Source of the DNA: Flavobacteriaceae bacterium
GTDB taxonomy: Bacteria; Bacteroidota; Bacteroidia; Flavobacteriales; Flavobacteriaceae
Length of the DNA stretch: 64,000 nt
NCBI GenBank assembly: GCA_002723295.1
Contig: PBNP01000013.1
Coordinates: 1 to 64,000, forward strand
Reading direction: 5' to 3'
The notes beneath the pieces were generated by a model. That model was not told where the DNA came from and made no database searches. It was given only the letters and a program-made list of their open reading frames with translations. Shown one piece after another: positions 53,011 through 61,410 of the stretch (the stretch's first letter is position 1; each line of letters starts with the position of its first letter). A program made the translations under genes and the position numbers.

Positions 53011-54921
53011 ATGTCTGATTATCACATTAAAAATTTAGAAGATTATTCCAAAAATTATAAATCTTCTGTAAATAATCCAGAAAAATTTTGGGCTGAAATT
53101 GCAAAAAATAATTTTGTTTGGAAAAGAGAATGGAATTCTGTTTTGAACTGGGATTTTAACAAACCAGAAATAAAATGGTTTGAGGGAGCTATTTTAAATA
53201 TTACAGAGAATTGTATTGATAGACATCTTGATAAGCATGCCAATAAAACTGCAATTGTTTTTGAACCAAATGATGAGAATGAAAAAGAGAAAAAAATATC
53301 TTACAAAGAGCTCTATATAAGAGTTAATAAAATGTCAAATGTATTAAAAAGCAAAGGAGTAAAAAAAGGTGATAGGGTTTGTATTTATCTACCAATGATT
53401 CCAGAATTGGCAATTTCAGTTTTAGCCTGTGCAAGAATTGGAGCAATTCATTCAGTTGTTTTTGCTGGCTTTTCTTCAACGGCATTAGCTACTAGAATAA
53501 TTGATTGTGACTGTAGACTTGTTATCACCTCAGATGGATCTTTTAGAGGCAATAAAATTCTTGATTTGAAAGCTATAGTTGATAAAGCTTTAGATAATTG
53601 CCCACAAGTTTCAAAGGTTTTATTAGTAAATAGGACAAAGAATAAAATTTCATTAAAAAAGGATAGGGACGAATTATTAGCACCATTATTACAAGAAGCT
53701 AAAGAGGAATGTGTTGCTGAACCTATGCAATCTGAAGACCCTTTGTTTATTTTATACACATCAGGTTCAACAGGAAAACCTAAAGGCATGGTTCATTCAA
53801 CTGCAGGATATATGGTAGGAGCCGCATATACTTTTAAAAATATATTTCAATATGGAGATGAAGATATTTACTGGTGTACAGCTGATATTGGATGGGTAAC
53901 TGGCCATTCATACATTGTTTATGGCCCACTATTAAATGCTGCAACCACTGTTATGTTTGAAGGCGTGCCATCATATCCTGATTTTGGCCGTTTTTGGAAA
54001 ATAGTTGAAAAATACCGAGTAAATCAATTTTATACTGCTCCAACAGCTATAAGGGCACTAGCAAAAGAATCTTTAGATTTTGTAAATAAATATAATCTAT
54101 CTTCATTAAAAGTGCTTGGATCAGTTGGTGAGCCAATTAATGAAGAGGCTTGGAATTGGTACAATAATCATATAGGAAAAAATAAATGTCCAATAGTAGA
54201 TACTTGGTGGCAAACCGAAACAGGTTCTATTATGATCTCTTCTATACCTAATGTAATAAAAGGAAAAGCAACTTTTGCAACTTTACCCTTTATAGGAATT
54301 CAACCTGTATTAATGGATAATAATGGAAAGGAAATACTTGAGAATTCAGTTGAGGGAAGATTGTGTGTAAAATTTCCTTGGCCATCAATTGCAAGAACAA
54401 TTTGGGGAGATCATCAAAGATATAAAGACACCTATTTCTCAACATTCGAAAATCATTATTTTACAGGAGATGGTTCTTACAGAGACGACCAGGGATATTA
54501 CAGAATTACTGGAAGAGTTGATGATGTAATAATTGTTTCAGGTCATAATTTAGGAACTGCTCCTATAGAAGATGCTATAAACGAACACAATGAAGTTGCT
54601 GAGTCTGCAATAGTTGGAGTTCCTCATGAGGTAAAAGGGAACTCTTTGTTTGGATACATCAATTTAAAGTCGAAGATTGATCCAACTAAACAGAATCAAC
54701 TGAGAAATGAAATAAATGGGTTAATTTCTAATCAAATTGGACCTATTGCAAAGTTAGATCAGATTGAATTTGTCCCAGGATTACCAAAAACAAGGTCTGG
54801 AAAGATTATGCGAAGAATTCTAAGAAAAATTGCTCATAATGAAGTAGATAATTTAGGAGATGTATCAACTCTGTTAAATCCAGAAATTGTCAATCAAATA
54901 ATCAATCAAATAATAAAATAG
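53011..54921 (+). CDS. acs: Acetyl-CoA synthetase
   Basis: This 636-residue AMP-forming synthetase has the ATP/P-loop motif YTSGSTGKPKGMVHSTAGYM, the acetate/CoA region DTWWQTETGSIMIS and the hinge YYRITGRVDDVIIVSGHNLGTAPIE. Its C-terminal KTRSGKIMRRILRKI includes the acylation-regulated lysine. It activates acetate to acetyl-CoA via acetyl-AMP. The N-terminal segment FWAEIAKNNFVWKREWNSVLNWDF is typical of Acs. The position right after the symporter gives an uptake-plus-activation operon. No acetyltransferase or deacetylase regulator is in the window. Confidence 0.96.
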   Translation: MSDYHIKNLEDYSKNYKSSVNNPEKFWAEIAKNNFVWKREWNSVLNWDFNKPEIKWFEGAILNITENCIDRHLDKHANKTAIVFEPNDENEKEKKISYKELYIRVNKMSNVLKSKGVKKGDRVCIYLPMIPELAISVLACARIGAIHSVVFAGFSSTALATRIIDCDCRLVITSDGSFRGNKILDLKAIVDKALDNCPQVSKVLLVNRTKNKISLKKDRDELLAPLLQEAKEECVAEPMQSEDPLFILYTSGSTGKPKGMVHSTAGYMVGAAYTFKNIFQYGDEDIYWCTADIGWVTGHSYIVYGPLLNAATTVMFEGVPSYPDFGRFWKIVEKYRVNQFYTAPTAIRALAKESLDFVNKYNLSSLKVLGSVGEPINEEAWNWYNNHIGKNKCPIVDTWWQTETGSIMISSIPNVIKGKATFATLPFIGIQPVLMDNNGKEILENSVEGRLCVKFPWPSIARTIWGDHQRYKDTYFSTFENHYFTGDGSYRDDQGYYRITGRVDDVIIVSGHNLGTAPIEDAINEHNEVAESAIVGVPHEVKGNSLFGYINLKSKIDPTKQNQLRNEINGLISNQIGPIAKLDQIEFVPGLPKTRSGKIMRRILRKIAHNEVDNLGDVSTLLNPEIVNQIINQIIK

Positions 54922-54952
54922 ACATATAATCATTAATAATAAGTTCTTTCAT

Positions 54953-55768
54953 ATGCTAAAATTTTTTTATCCACTCTTTTTATCTTCAAGTATTTTATCA
55001 GGACAATTTGATATTAGCACAGTTTATTTATCTAAAAAGATAGATGAAACTTCTGCACTAGAATTTCATAAAGGTATTTTTATAACCCTGAATGATTCTG
55101 GAGGAAAACCAAAACTTTATTCTTTTACAAGTGAAGGTGACCTTATAGACTCTCATAAAATAAATAATGCCAAAAATAAAGATTGGGAAGATCTTACTGC
55201 AGATAATGATTTTATTTATATATCTGATACAGGTAATAATTCTGGAAATAGAAAAGATTTAAAAATATATAAGATAGACAAAGAATTAAAGCTGAAAGAT
55301 TCTATAGCTTTTCGATATGCAAATCAAAAGGAATATAAAAAAAAGAAAAAGAATAGATATGATGCTGAAGCATTAACTGTTGTAGATTCAGTTTTATTAT
55401 TGTTTTCAAAAGATAGAAAAAAACTCACTACTCAGGTATATTCAATTCCTAAAAAAGGAGGTACATATATAATCAATCCAATTGCAGAATTTAATGTTGG
55501 ATCGCTCATTACAGCCGCAGACTATGATTCATTTTCTCAAACACTTGCACTTACTTCATATAATTTTGAAGGCCAGCAATTCTTATATAGATTTTTAAAT
55601 TTTGATATCAATAATATAAATGAAATGAAATTTGAGAAATATCTTTTGCCAATATATCCCGCACAAATTGAAGCAATTAAAGTAGAAGGGGTTGACTTTT
55701 TTTGGCTAACATCTGAGGATGAAGGAAAAGGACTACCAAGATTATTTAAAGTATGTTTAAATAACTAA
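54953..55768 (+). CDS. Secreted predicted beta-propeller protein of unknown function
   Basis: This is a 271-residue protein with a signal peptide (to about 17, SSSILSGQ). The repeating pattern suits a propeller of esterase-like-phytase or SdiA-regulated type: LEFHKGIFITLNDSGGKPKLYSF, DWEDLTADNDFIYISDTGNNSGNRKDLKIY, YDAEALTVVDSVLLLFSKD, then ITAADYD and IEAIKVEG. I cannot assign a substrate. It lies 31 bases after acs on the same strand and may be co-transcribed by read-through. Confidence 0.7.
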   Translation: MLKFFYPLFLSSSILSGQFDISTVYLSKKIDETSALEFHKGIFITLNDSGGKPKLYSFTSEGDLIDSHKINNAKNKDWEDLTADNDFIYISDTGNNSGNRKDLKIYKIDKELKLKDSIAFRYANQKEYKKKKKNRYDAEALTVVDSVLLLFSKDRKKLTTQVYSIPKKGGTYIINPIAEFNVGSLITAADYDSFSQTLALTSYNFEGQQFLYRFLNFDINNINEMKFEKYLLPIYPAQIEAIKVEGVDFFWLTSEDEGKGLPRLFKVCLNN

Positions 55769-55827
55769 TAAAAGATTAGGTTTATTTATATTGTGCTAGA
55801 ATATAGAAAAAGAAATTTGAATTTTTA

Positions 55828-57204
55828 ATGAAAGAAGCAGAACAAATATATAAATCACAGAAGGAGTTCTTTGAATCAAAGAAAACAGATTCATTAAACT
55901 ATCGAAAGAAGACTTTAATTAAACTTTCAAATTGTATTTCTAAATATGAAGATTCAATATATCAAGCTTTAGAAGAAGATCTTGGTAAACCACGTTATGA
56001 AACTTATTTGAGTGAAATTTTATTTGTTCAAAAGGAGATAACGACAATGGTTAAAAATTTAAAGTATTGGTCTCATCCAAAAAGGATTCCGGGATCTATA
56101 TATTATTTTCCTTCTAAGGATTATATAATACCGCGCCCTTTCGGATGTGTATTAAGTATAAGTCCATGGAATTATCCCTTTCAATTGGGTCTTTGCCCAA
56201 TAATTGGAGCTGTTGCAGCAGGAAACACTGTGACTTTAAAGCCATCTGAGCATTCACCCAAAACAAGTGAAATAACCAAAAAAATTATTGAAGAATCATT
56301 TGAAAAAGGGCATGTTTCAGTCCTAATTGGTGACTCAAAAGAAGCACAAGCACTTTTAGCTTTTAGATGGGATTATATATTTTTTACTGGCAGCACATCT
56401 ATTGGGAAGATTGTAGCAAAATCTGCAGCTGAATTTTTAACCCCAATAACTCTTGAGCTAGGCGGAAAAAATCCCTGTGTAATAGAAAAGTCTGCGAAAA
56501 TTAAACTTACTGCTAAAAGAATTGTTTGGGCAAAGTTTTTGAATTGTGGACAAACATGTATTGCACCTGATTATTTAATCGTTCATGAAAGTATTATAGA
56601 GATTCTTATAAAAGAACTAAAAAAAGCTATTGAAGAAGCATATGGAAAGGCCCCTATAGAATCAAAAAGTTATGGCAGACTTATAAATATTAAACATTTT
56701 AATAGGATTAGCAAAATGGCTAAAGGAGCTAAAATAATATATGGAGGAGAATCAGACTCTAGCAAAAAGTTTTTTTCTCCTACACTCTTGTTAGACCCTG
56801 ACCTTAAGAGCGGCGCAATGAAAGAAGAAATTTTTGGCCCTTTGCTTCCCATAATTGAATATAATAAAGAAGATGAAATCTATAATATTATTTCAAAATT
56901 TGAAAAACCATTAGGAGCATATATATTTTCAAAAAACAAAAAGAGTATAAAAAGATTTAAGACTCAAGTTTCTGCTGGAGCTATTGTTGCAAATGATAGC
57001 GTTATTCAATTTATTAATTCTAATTTGCCCTTCGGTGGTATTGGTAATAGTGGGGTTGGAGCTTACCATGGTAAGCATAGTTTTGATTTATTCACACATT
57101 CCAAACCTTTTATTCACCGAAGTTTTTTCCCAGACCCATTTATAAGATATGCCCCATATCCTAAGAAGTGGGGCTTGATAAAAAAGATCTTAAATTGGAT
57201 ATAA
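55828..57204 (+). CDS. Aldehyde dehydrogenase (class 3/ALDH3-like)
   Basis: This 458-residue enzyme has SISPWNYPFQLGLCPIIGAVAAGNTVTLKPSE (NAD(P) site), FTGSTSIGKIV, the catalytic Glu in LELGGKNPC and the catalytic Cys in NCGQTCIAPDY. It also shows KEEIFGPLLPII and LPFGGIGNSGVGAYHGKHSFDLFTHSK near the end. The short length and C-terminus with hydrophobic/basic tail match the class 3 (fatty or aromatic aldehyde) group. It oxidises aldehydes to acids with NAD(P)+; the substrate is undefined. Confidence 0.93.
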   Translation: MKEAEQIYKSQKEFFESKKTDSLNYRKKTLIKLSNCISKYEDSIYQALEEDLGKPRYETYLSEILFVQKEITTMVKNLKYWSHPKRIPGSIYYFPSKDYIIPRPFGCVLSISPWNYPFQLGLCPIIGAVAAGNTVTLKPSEHSPKTSEITKKIIEESFEKGHVSVLIGDSKEAQALLAFRWDYIFFTGSTSIGKIVAKSAAEFLTPITLELGGKNPCVIEKSAKIKLTAKRIVWAKFLNCGQTCIAPDYLIVHESIIEILIKELKKAIEEAYGKAPIESKSYGRLINIKHFNRISKMAKGAKIIYGGESDSSKKFFSPTLLLDPDLKSGAMKEEIFGPLLPIIEYNKEDEIYNIISKFEKPLGAYIFSKNKKSIKRFKTQVSAGAIVANDSVIQFINSNLPFGGIGNSGVGAYHGKHSFDLFTHSKPFIHRSFFPDPFIRYAPYPKKWGLIKKILNWI

Positions 57205-57215
57205 TAGTTTGGTAT

Positions 57216-60200
57216 TTAATTAATACTATTTAAAAATTTAATCTGATTTTCAGTTAATAAATTATTTATTTCACTTATATAAGAATCTGTTAACTTATAT
57301 AGGTCAGTGATTTCTTTATCTAGTTCTTTTTTAACTTCAATAAAAAACTCTTTAGCTTGGTCAGTAGGAGGAAAATCCCCTCTTTGAGAATCAGCCATCA
57401 AAAATGCCAATCTATTATTAATTCTAATCCCATAATTTAAAGGATCCTGCCTGCTTTGATTTTTAGTCATATGAATATTGTTTTCAATAATTGATAGCTT
57501 ATTCATAAATTCATTAATTAAAGTATTAATTCCTTTTTTATTGGATGTTTTTTTAGATATATATTCTAGCTCCCCTTTTAAATTTCTAATATTAATTATT
57601 GTTTGATTTGCTTTGGAAACTTCATTTCTTACATCAATTAAAAAATCGAATTGTTTTTTATAATCATCTTGAGAATTTGATAATCTTGGATCTTTAACTA
57701 TTTCAAAATCTTGGGACATCTCTTGATTATTGTATGTTAATTTAACTATATATTTTCCAGGGACTGCTTTTGGCCCAACATTAGGAGAGGAATAAAACAC
57801 CATTCCTTCAAAGGCTTTAAAACCTGGATGTCTCATATCCCATATTAGTCTATTGCCTCCACTTTTTGGTTTCAAAGACTTAATATTATCTCCTTTTAGT
57901 GCATATTCAATATCGTTTTCATTACTTAATACCGGATTTTCCTTAGTTATTGATAGTAATTGTTCTTTGTTATTTGTATATGACCTGATTAAATTACCTT
58001 TTTGATCTAAAATTTCTATTTTAATAAAGTCATCCTCGGAAATATTTTTTATATAATAATTTATTATTACACCATTTGGATGATTTTCTCCATTTAAAAG
58101 ACTAGCTGAACCACTCCAACCAGATTGGATTCTATATGATAGATCAGGCTTAAATAAATAAGAGGCAGCAGATTTTATTTCATTAGAAATTTGATGAAGA
58201 GGGGTAAGATCATCAATAACCCAAAAGCTTCTTCCGTGAGTTGCAACAACTAGATCATTTTCTTTCACATGTAGATCTCTAATAGACGTAATAGGCAGAT
58301 TTAATTGAAATGATTTCCAGCTATTACCATCGTCAAAAGATATAAACATACCCCATTCTGTTCCTGCATATAAAAGCCCAGGTCTTTTTTTATCAGCTCT
58401 AATAACCCTTGTGTAATAATTTCTATCTATACCATTGGTTATTAAAGCCCAAGATTCTCCGTAATCTTCTGTTTTATATAAGTAAGGAGTATAATCTCCA
58501 AATTTATATGAGGTAGCTGCAACATAAGCTTTTCCTTTTTTGAAAGGGCTTATATCTATACTATTAATCATATTTAGTTTTGGAGAGATTGATTTTGGAG
58601 GAGTTATATTTTTCCAGGATTTCCCACCATCTCTTGTTATGTGAATTAGTCCATCATCACTTCCTACCCAAATAACGTTATCATCAAATTCTGATTCTGC
58701 AATAGCAAATATATTTGCGTAAAATTCTGCCCCAGTATTATCCTGAGTAATTAATCCTCCTGATGATTTTATAGTTTCAGGGATATTCCTTGTTAAATCT
58801 CCTGAAATAGTTTCCCATGTTTGTCCTTCATTTGTTGTAACATGAAGATAGTTTGATCCTGCATACAATTTTTTTGGATTATTGGGGCTAAACATAACTG
58901 GAAAATTCCAGTTGAATCTATATTTCATAATTTCAGCACCAGATCCTGCAGGATTATCAGGCCATACATTAACAGATCTTATTTGGTTTGTAGAATGATC
59001 CATTCTCATCATATAACCCTTATATGTACCACCATATACTATATCATTATTTAAGGGATCAGGTGCTAAATGTGCACTTTCCCCACCAGCTGAACGCTCC
59101 CAATCATTTTCAGTAATTGATCTTCCTTCTGATCGATGTTTAATTCTAATAGTGCTGTTATCTTGTTGTGCACCATATATTCTATAGGGAAAAGAATTGT
59201 CTGTAGTTACTCTATAAAATTGAGCTGTTGGTTGATTATAATAAGTAGTCCAATTATTACCTCCATCATTTGAAATTTGTGCTCCTCCATCATCTGCAAT
59301 GATCATTCTTAAATTATTGTTCGGATCAATCCATAAATCATGATGATCTCCATGAGGAGCATTTTTTAATTCAAAAGTTTTCCCTCCATCTTTTGATACA
59401 CCATAGCTAACATTCATAACATAAATTTTGTCTTCATTTTGTGTATCTGCATATATCCTAGTATAATACCAAGCTCTTTGCCTTAATGCTCTATTTGTAT
59501 TTACTTTTTTCCAATTATTCCCTCCATCATCTGACCTAAATAGGCCTCCTTCTTTAGCTTCAATCATTGCCCATATCCTTTTTGAGTTTTTTGGAGAAAT
59601 AGCAATTCCTACAATTCCCCAAGGGGTTTTAGGAAAACCATTAAAAGATGAAATATCTTCCCAACTATTTCCTCCATCAAAACTTCTAAAAATTTTACTA
59701 TCATCTCCACCGCTATCCATTCTATAGCCATTTCTTTTCATTTCCCAAGAAGATGCATATAGAATTCTAGAATTATTAGGATCAAGAATTAAATCTCCTA
59801 TTCCTGCTTTTTCTGAAACATATAAAATCTTTTTCCAGTTTTTTCCGCCATTAGTTGATTTGTACAACCCCCTTTCTCTATTAGATTTCCATAAATTCCC
59901 TATTACTGCTACATAAACAATTTCAGGATTTTTTGGATGTATTCGAATTCTAGATATATGTTCAGATTTAGGTAATCCCAGGTATTTCCAGGTTTCACCA
60001 GCATCTAAACTTTTCCAGATTCCTTTTCCTGAAGAAACATTACCGCGAAGAGTTTGCTCTCCTTCACCAACGTAGATAATGTTTGGGTCAGATTCAGCCA
60101 CAGCTATTGCACCAATGGAGCCTCCAAAAAATCCATCACTGATACATTTCCATGTATTTCCTGCATCTACAGTTTTCCATACACCTCCACCAGCTGTACC

Positions 60201-60407
60201 CATATAATAAGTTTTGCTATCATTAATTATTCCAGTAGCAGTACCAGCTCTTCCTCCTCTAAAGGGACCAATTAATCTATAATTAATAGAATTATATAAA
60301 TTCTCATTAAAAGACAATTCTTGCTTAGCGTTCTTTCTTTTTTGGGAAAGCAAGTCATTATTATAACTGAAAAATATTAATAGTGAAATAAGAATAGATT
60401 TTTTCAT
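57216..60407 (-). CDS. Secreted BNR/sortilin-type beta-propeller protein
   Basis: This is a 1063-residue protein with a signal peptide (to about 21, DLLSQ). It carries many BNR/Asp-box repeats of the type S-x-D-x-G-x-x-W: for example KTVDAGNTWK, KSLDAGETWK, KSTNGGKNWK, RSFDGGNSWED, RSDDGGNNWK and ISFDDGNSWKS, forming two VPS10-like propellers to about residue 730. The C-terminal third (about 760-1063) has beta strands, then a helical NETNQTIINIRNLKGEL-like bundle. The family is common in Bacteroidota as 'glycosyl hydrolase/BNR repeat' proteins, but catalytic activity is mostly unproven. It lacks an obvious T9SS sorting domain. Confidence 0.85.
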   Translation of the reverse strand: MKKSILISLLIFFSYNNDLLSQKRKNAKQELSFNENLYNSINYRLIGPFRGGRAGTATGIINDSKTYYMGTAGGGVWKTVDAGNTWKCISDGFFGGSIGAIAVAESDPNIIYVGEGEQTLRGNVSSGKGIWKSLDAGETWKYLGLPKSEHISRIRIHPKNPEIVYVAVIGNLWKSNRERGLYKSTNGGKNWKKILYVSEKAGIGDLILDPNNSRILYASSWEMKRNGYRMDSGGDDSKIFRSFDGGNSWEDISSFNGFPKTPWGIVGIAISPKNSKRIWAMIEAKEGGLFRSDDGGNNWKKVNTNRALRQRAWYYTRIYADTQNEDKIYVMNVSYGVSKDGGKTFELKNAPHGDHHDLWIDPNNNLRMIIADDGGAQISNDGGNNWTTYYNQPTAQFYRVTTDNSFPYRIYGAQQDNSTIRIKHRSEGRSITENDWERSAGGESAHLAPDPLNNDIVYGGTYKGYMMRMDHSTNQIRSVNVWPDNPAGSGAEIMKYRFNWNFPVMFSPNNPKKLYAGSNYLHVTTNEGQTWETISGDLTRNIPETIKSSGGLITQDNTGAEFYANIFAIAESEFDDNVIWVGSDDGLIHITRDGGKSWKNITPPKSISPKLNMINSIDISPFKKGKAYVAATSYKFGDYTPYLYKTEDYGESWALITNGIDRNYYTRVIRADKKRPGLLYAGTEWGMFISFDDGNSWKSFQLNLPITSIRDLHVKENDLVVATHGRSFWVIDDLTPLHQISNEIKSAASYLFKPDLSYRIQSGWSGSASLLNGENHPNGVIINYYIKNISEDDFIKIEILDQKGNLIRSYTNNKEQLLSITKENPVLSNENDIEYALKGDNIKSLKPKSGGNRLIWDMRHPGFKAFEGMVFYSSPNVGPKAVPGKYIVKLTYNNQEMSQDFEIVKDPRLSNSQDDYKKQFDFLIDVRNEVSKANQTIINIRNLKGELEYISKKTSNKKGINTLINEFMNKLSIIENNIHMTKNQSRQDPLNYGIRINNRLAFLMADSQRGDFPPTDQAKEFFIEVKKELDKEITDLYKLTDSYISEINNLLTENQIKFLNSIN

Positions 60408-60478
60408 GATTGATAGTTCTATGATTGTTTATGATTATATTAAATTACAAAATTAATTTGTAGACATTATTTAAATTT

Positions 60479-60509
60479 AAAACACTATACTATTGTATGG
60501 TGTTTTTTT
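60479..60509 (+). terminator. Terminator-like hairpin upstream of the PhzF-family gene
   Basis: AAAACACTATAC pairs with GTATGGTGTTTT (one G-U pair), loop TATT, followed by further T residues. It lies between divergent genes, 72 bases from the BNR start and 47 bases before the PhzF ATG. No coding gene ends upstream of it, so it may be an attenuator or end a small RNA. Confidence 0.55.
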
Positions 60510-60555
60510 ATGCAATAAATTTAAAGACTAACGGAATATTATAATAATCTTCAAA

Positions 60556-61344
60556 ATGGAATTAGATATTTATCAAATAGATGCTTTTGCTGAAAAAGTT
60601 TTTCAGGGAAATCCAGCATGTGTTGTGCCTTTAAAAAAATGGCTAGATGATGAGATTCTTAAGAAAATAGCTCAAGAAAACTATGTGCCTGAAACTGCAT
60701 TTTTTGTTAAACAAGACAATGGGTATCACCTTAGATGGTTTACTCCTGAGGTAGAAATGGATCTATGTGGTCATGCAACTTTAGCATCTGCATATGTTAT
60801 TAAAAAGTATTTGAATTTTTCAGAAAACACAATTTTATTTAAGACTTTAAGTGGTATTTTAAAGGTTTATATAGAAGAAGAAAAGATTAAACTTGATCTT
60901 CCTAGTAGAGAACCAAAAAATTCTGATCTCCCTGATTTTATAAAAAAATCATTAAATATACAGCCTATAAAAATACTTAAATCTAGAGATTATTTCTTGG
61001 TTTATGACAAGCAGGAGGAGATTGAAAAAATAACTATAAACACCGATATGTTTAATCAAGTTGATCTTAATATAGGAGGAGTCATTGTTACTTCAGTTGG
61101 TAATAATTCTGATTTTGTGTCAAGATTTTTCACACCAAGATCTAGTATTTTAGAAGATCCAGTTACTGGATCAGCTCATTGTTCTTTAATACCTTACTGG
61201 AGTAAGGTTTTGAATAAAAAAGAAATGACAGCAATTCAACTTTCTAAAAGACAAGGTAAATTATATTGCATAGATAAAAATGAAAGAGTTTTGGTAAGTG
61301 GTTCTGCAAAAACTTATTCAATAGGGAAAGTGTTTTTAGCCTAA
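60556..61344 (+). CDS. PhzF-family isomerase/epimerase-like protein
   Basis: This 262-residue protein has the two-fold PhzF/DAP-epimerase-like plan. The start is LDIYQIDAFAEKVFQGNPACVVPL, then ETAFFV, the half-one motif MDLCGHATLASAYV, and half-two FTPRSSILEDPVTGSAHCSLIPYW. The catalytic Glu in NYVPETAFF is kept. PhzF enzymes isomerise dihydro-hydroxyanthranilate in phenazine producers. There are no other phenazine genes here, so another isomerisation is likelier. The M14 peptidase gene begins 67 bases downstream. Confidence 0.9.
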   Translation: MELDIYQIDAFAEKVFQGNPACVVPLKKWLDDEILKKIAQENYVPETAFFVKQDNGYHLRWFTPEVEMDLCGHATLASAYVIKKYLNFSENTILFKTLSGILKVYIEEEKIKLDLPSREPKNSDLPDFIKKSLNIQPIKILKSRDYFLVYDKQEEIEKITINTDMFNQVDLNIGGVIVTSVGNNSDFVSRFFTPRSSILEDPVTGSAHCSLIPYWSKVLNKKEMTAIQLSKRQGKLYCIDKNERVLVSGSAKTYSIGKVFLA

Positions 61345-61410
61345 ATTATTGATTTGTCCAATTTTTATATCTTTAAAAAAGTAGAAATTCCTTTTTTAAA
61401 CTTAAATAAC

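Noticed and set aside
60556..61344. Phenazine biosynthesis locus
   Set aside because: Only a PhzF-family protein is present, a family found widely outside phenazine producers; no other phz genes are in the window.
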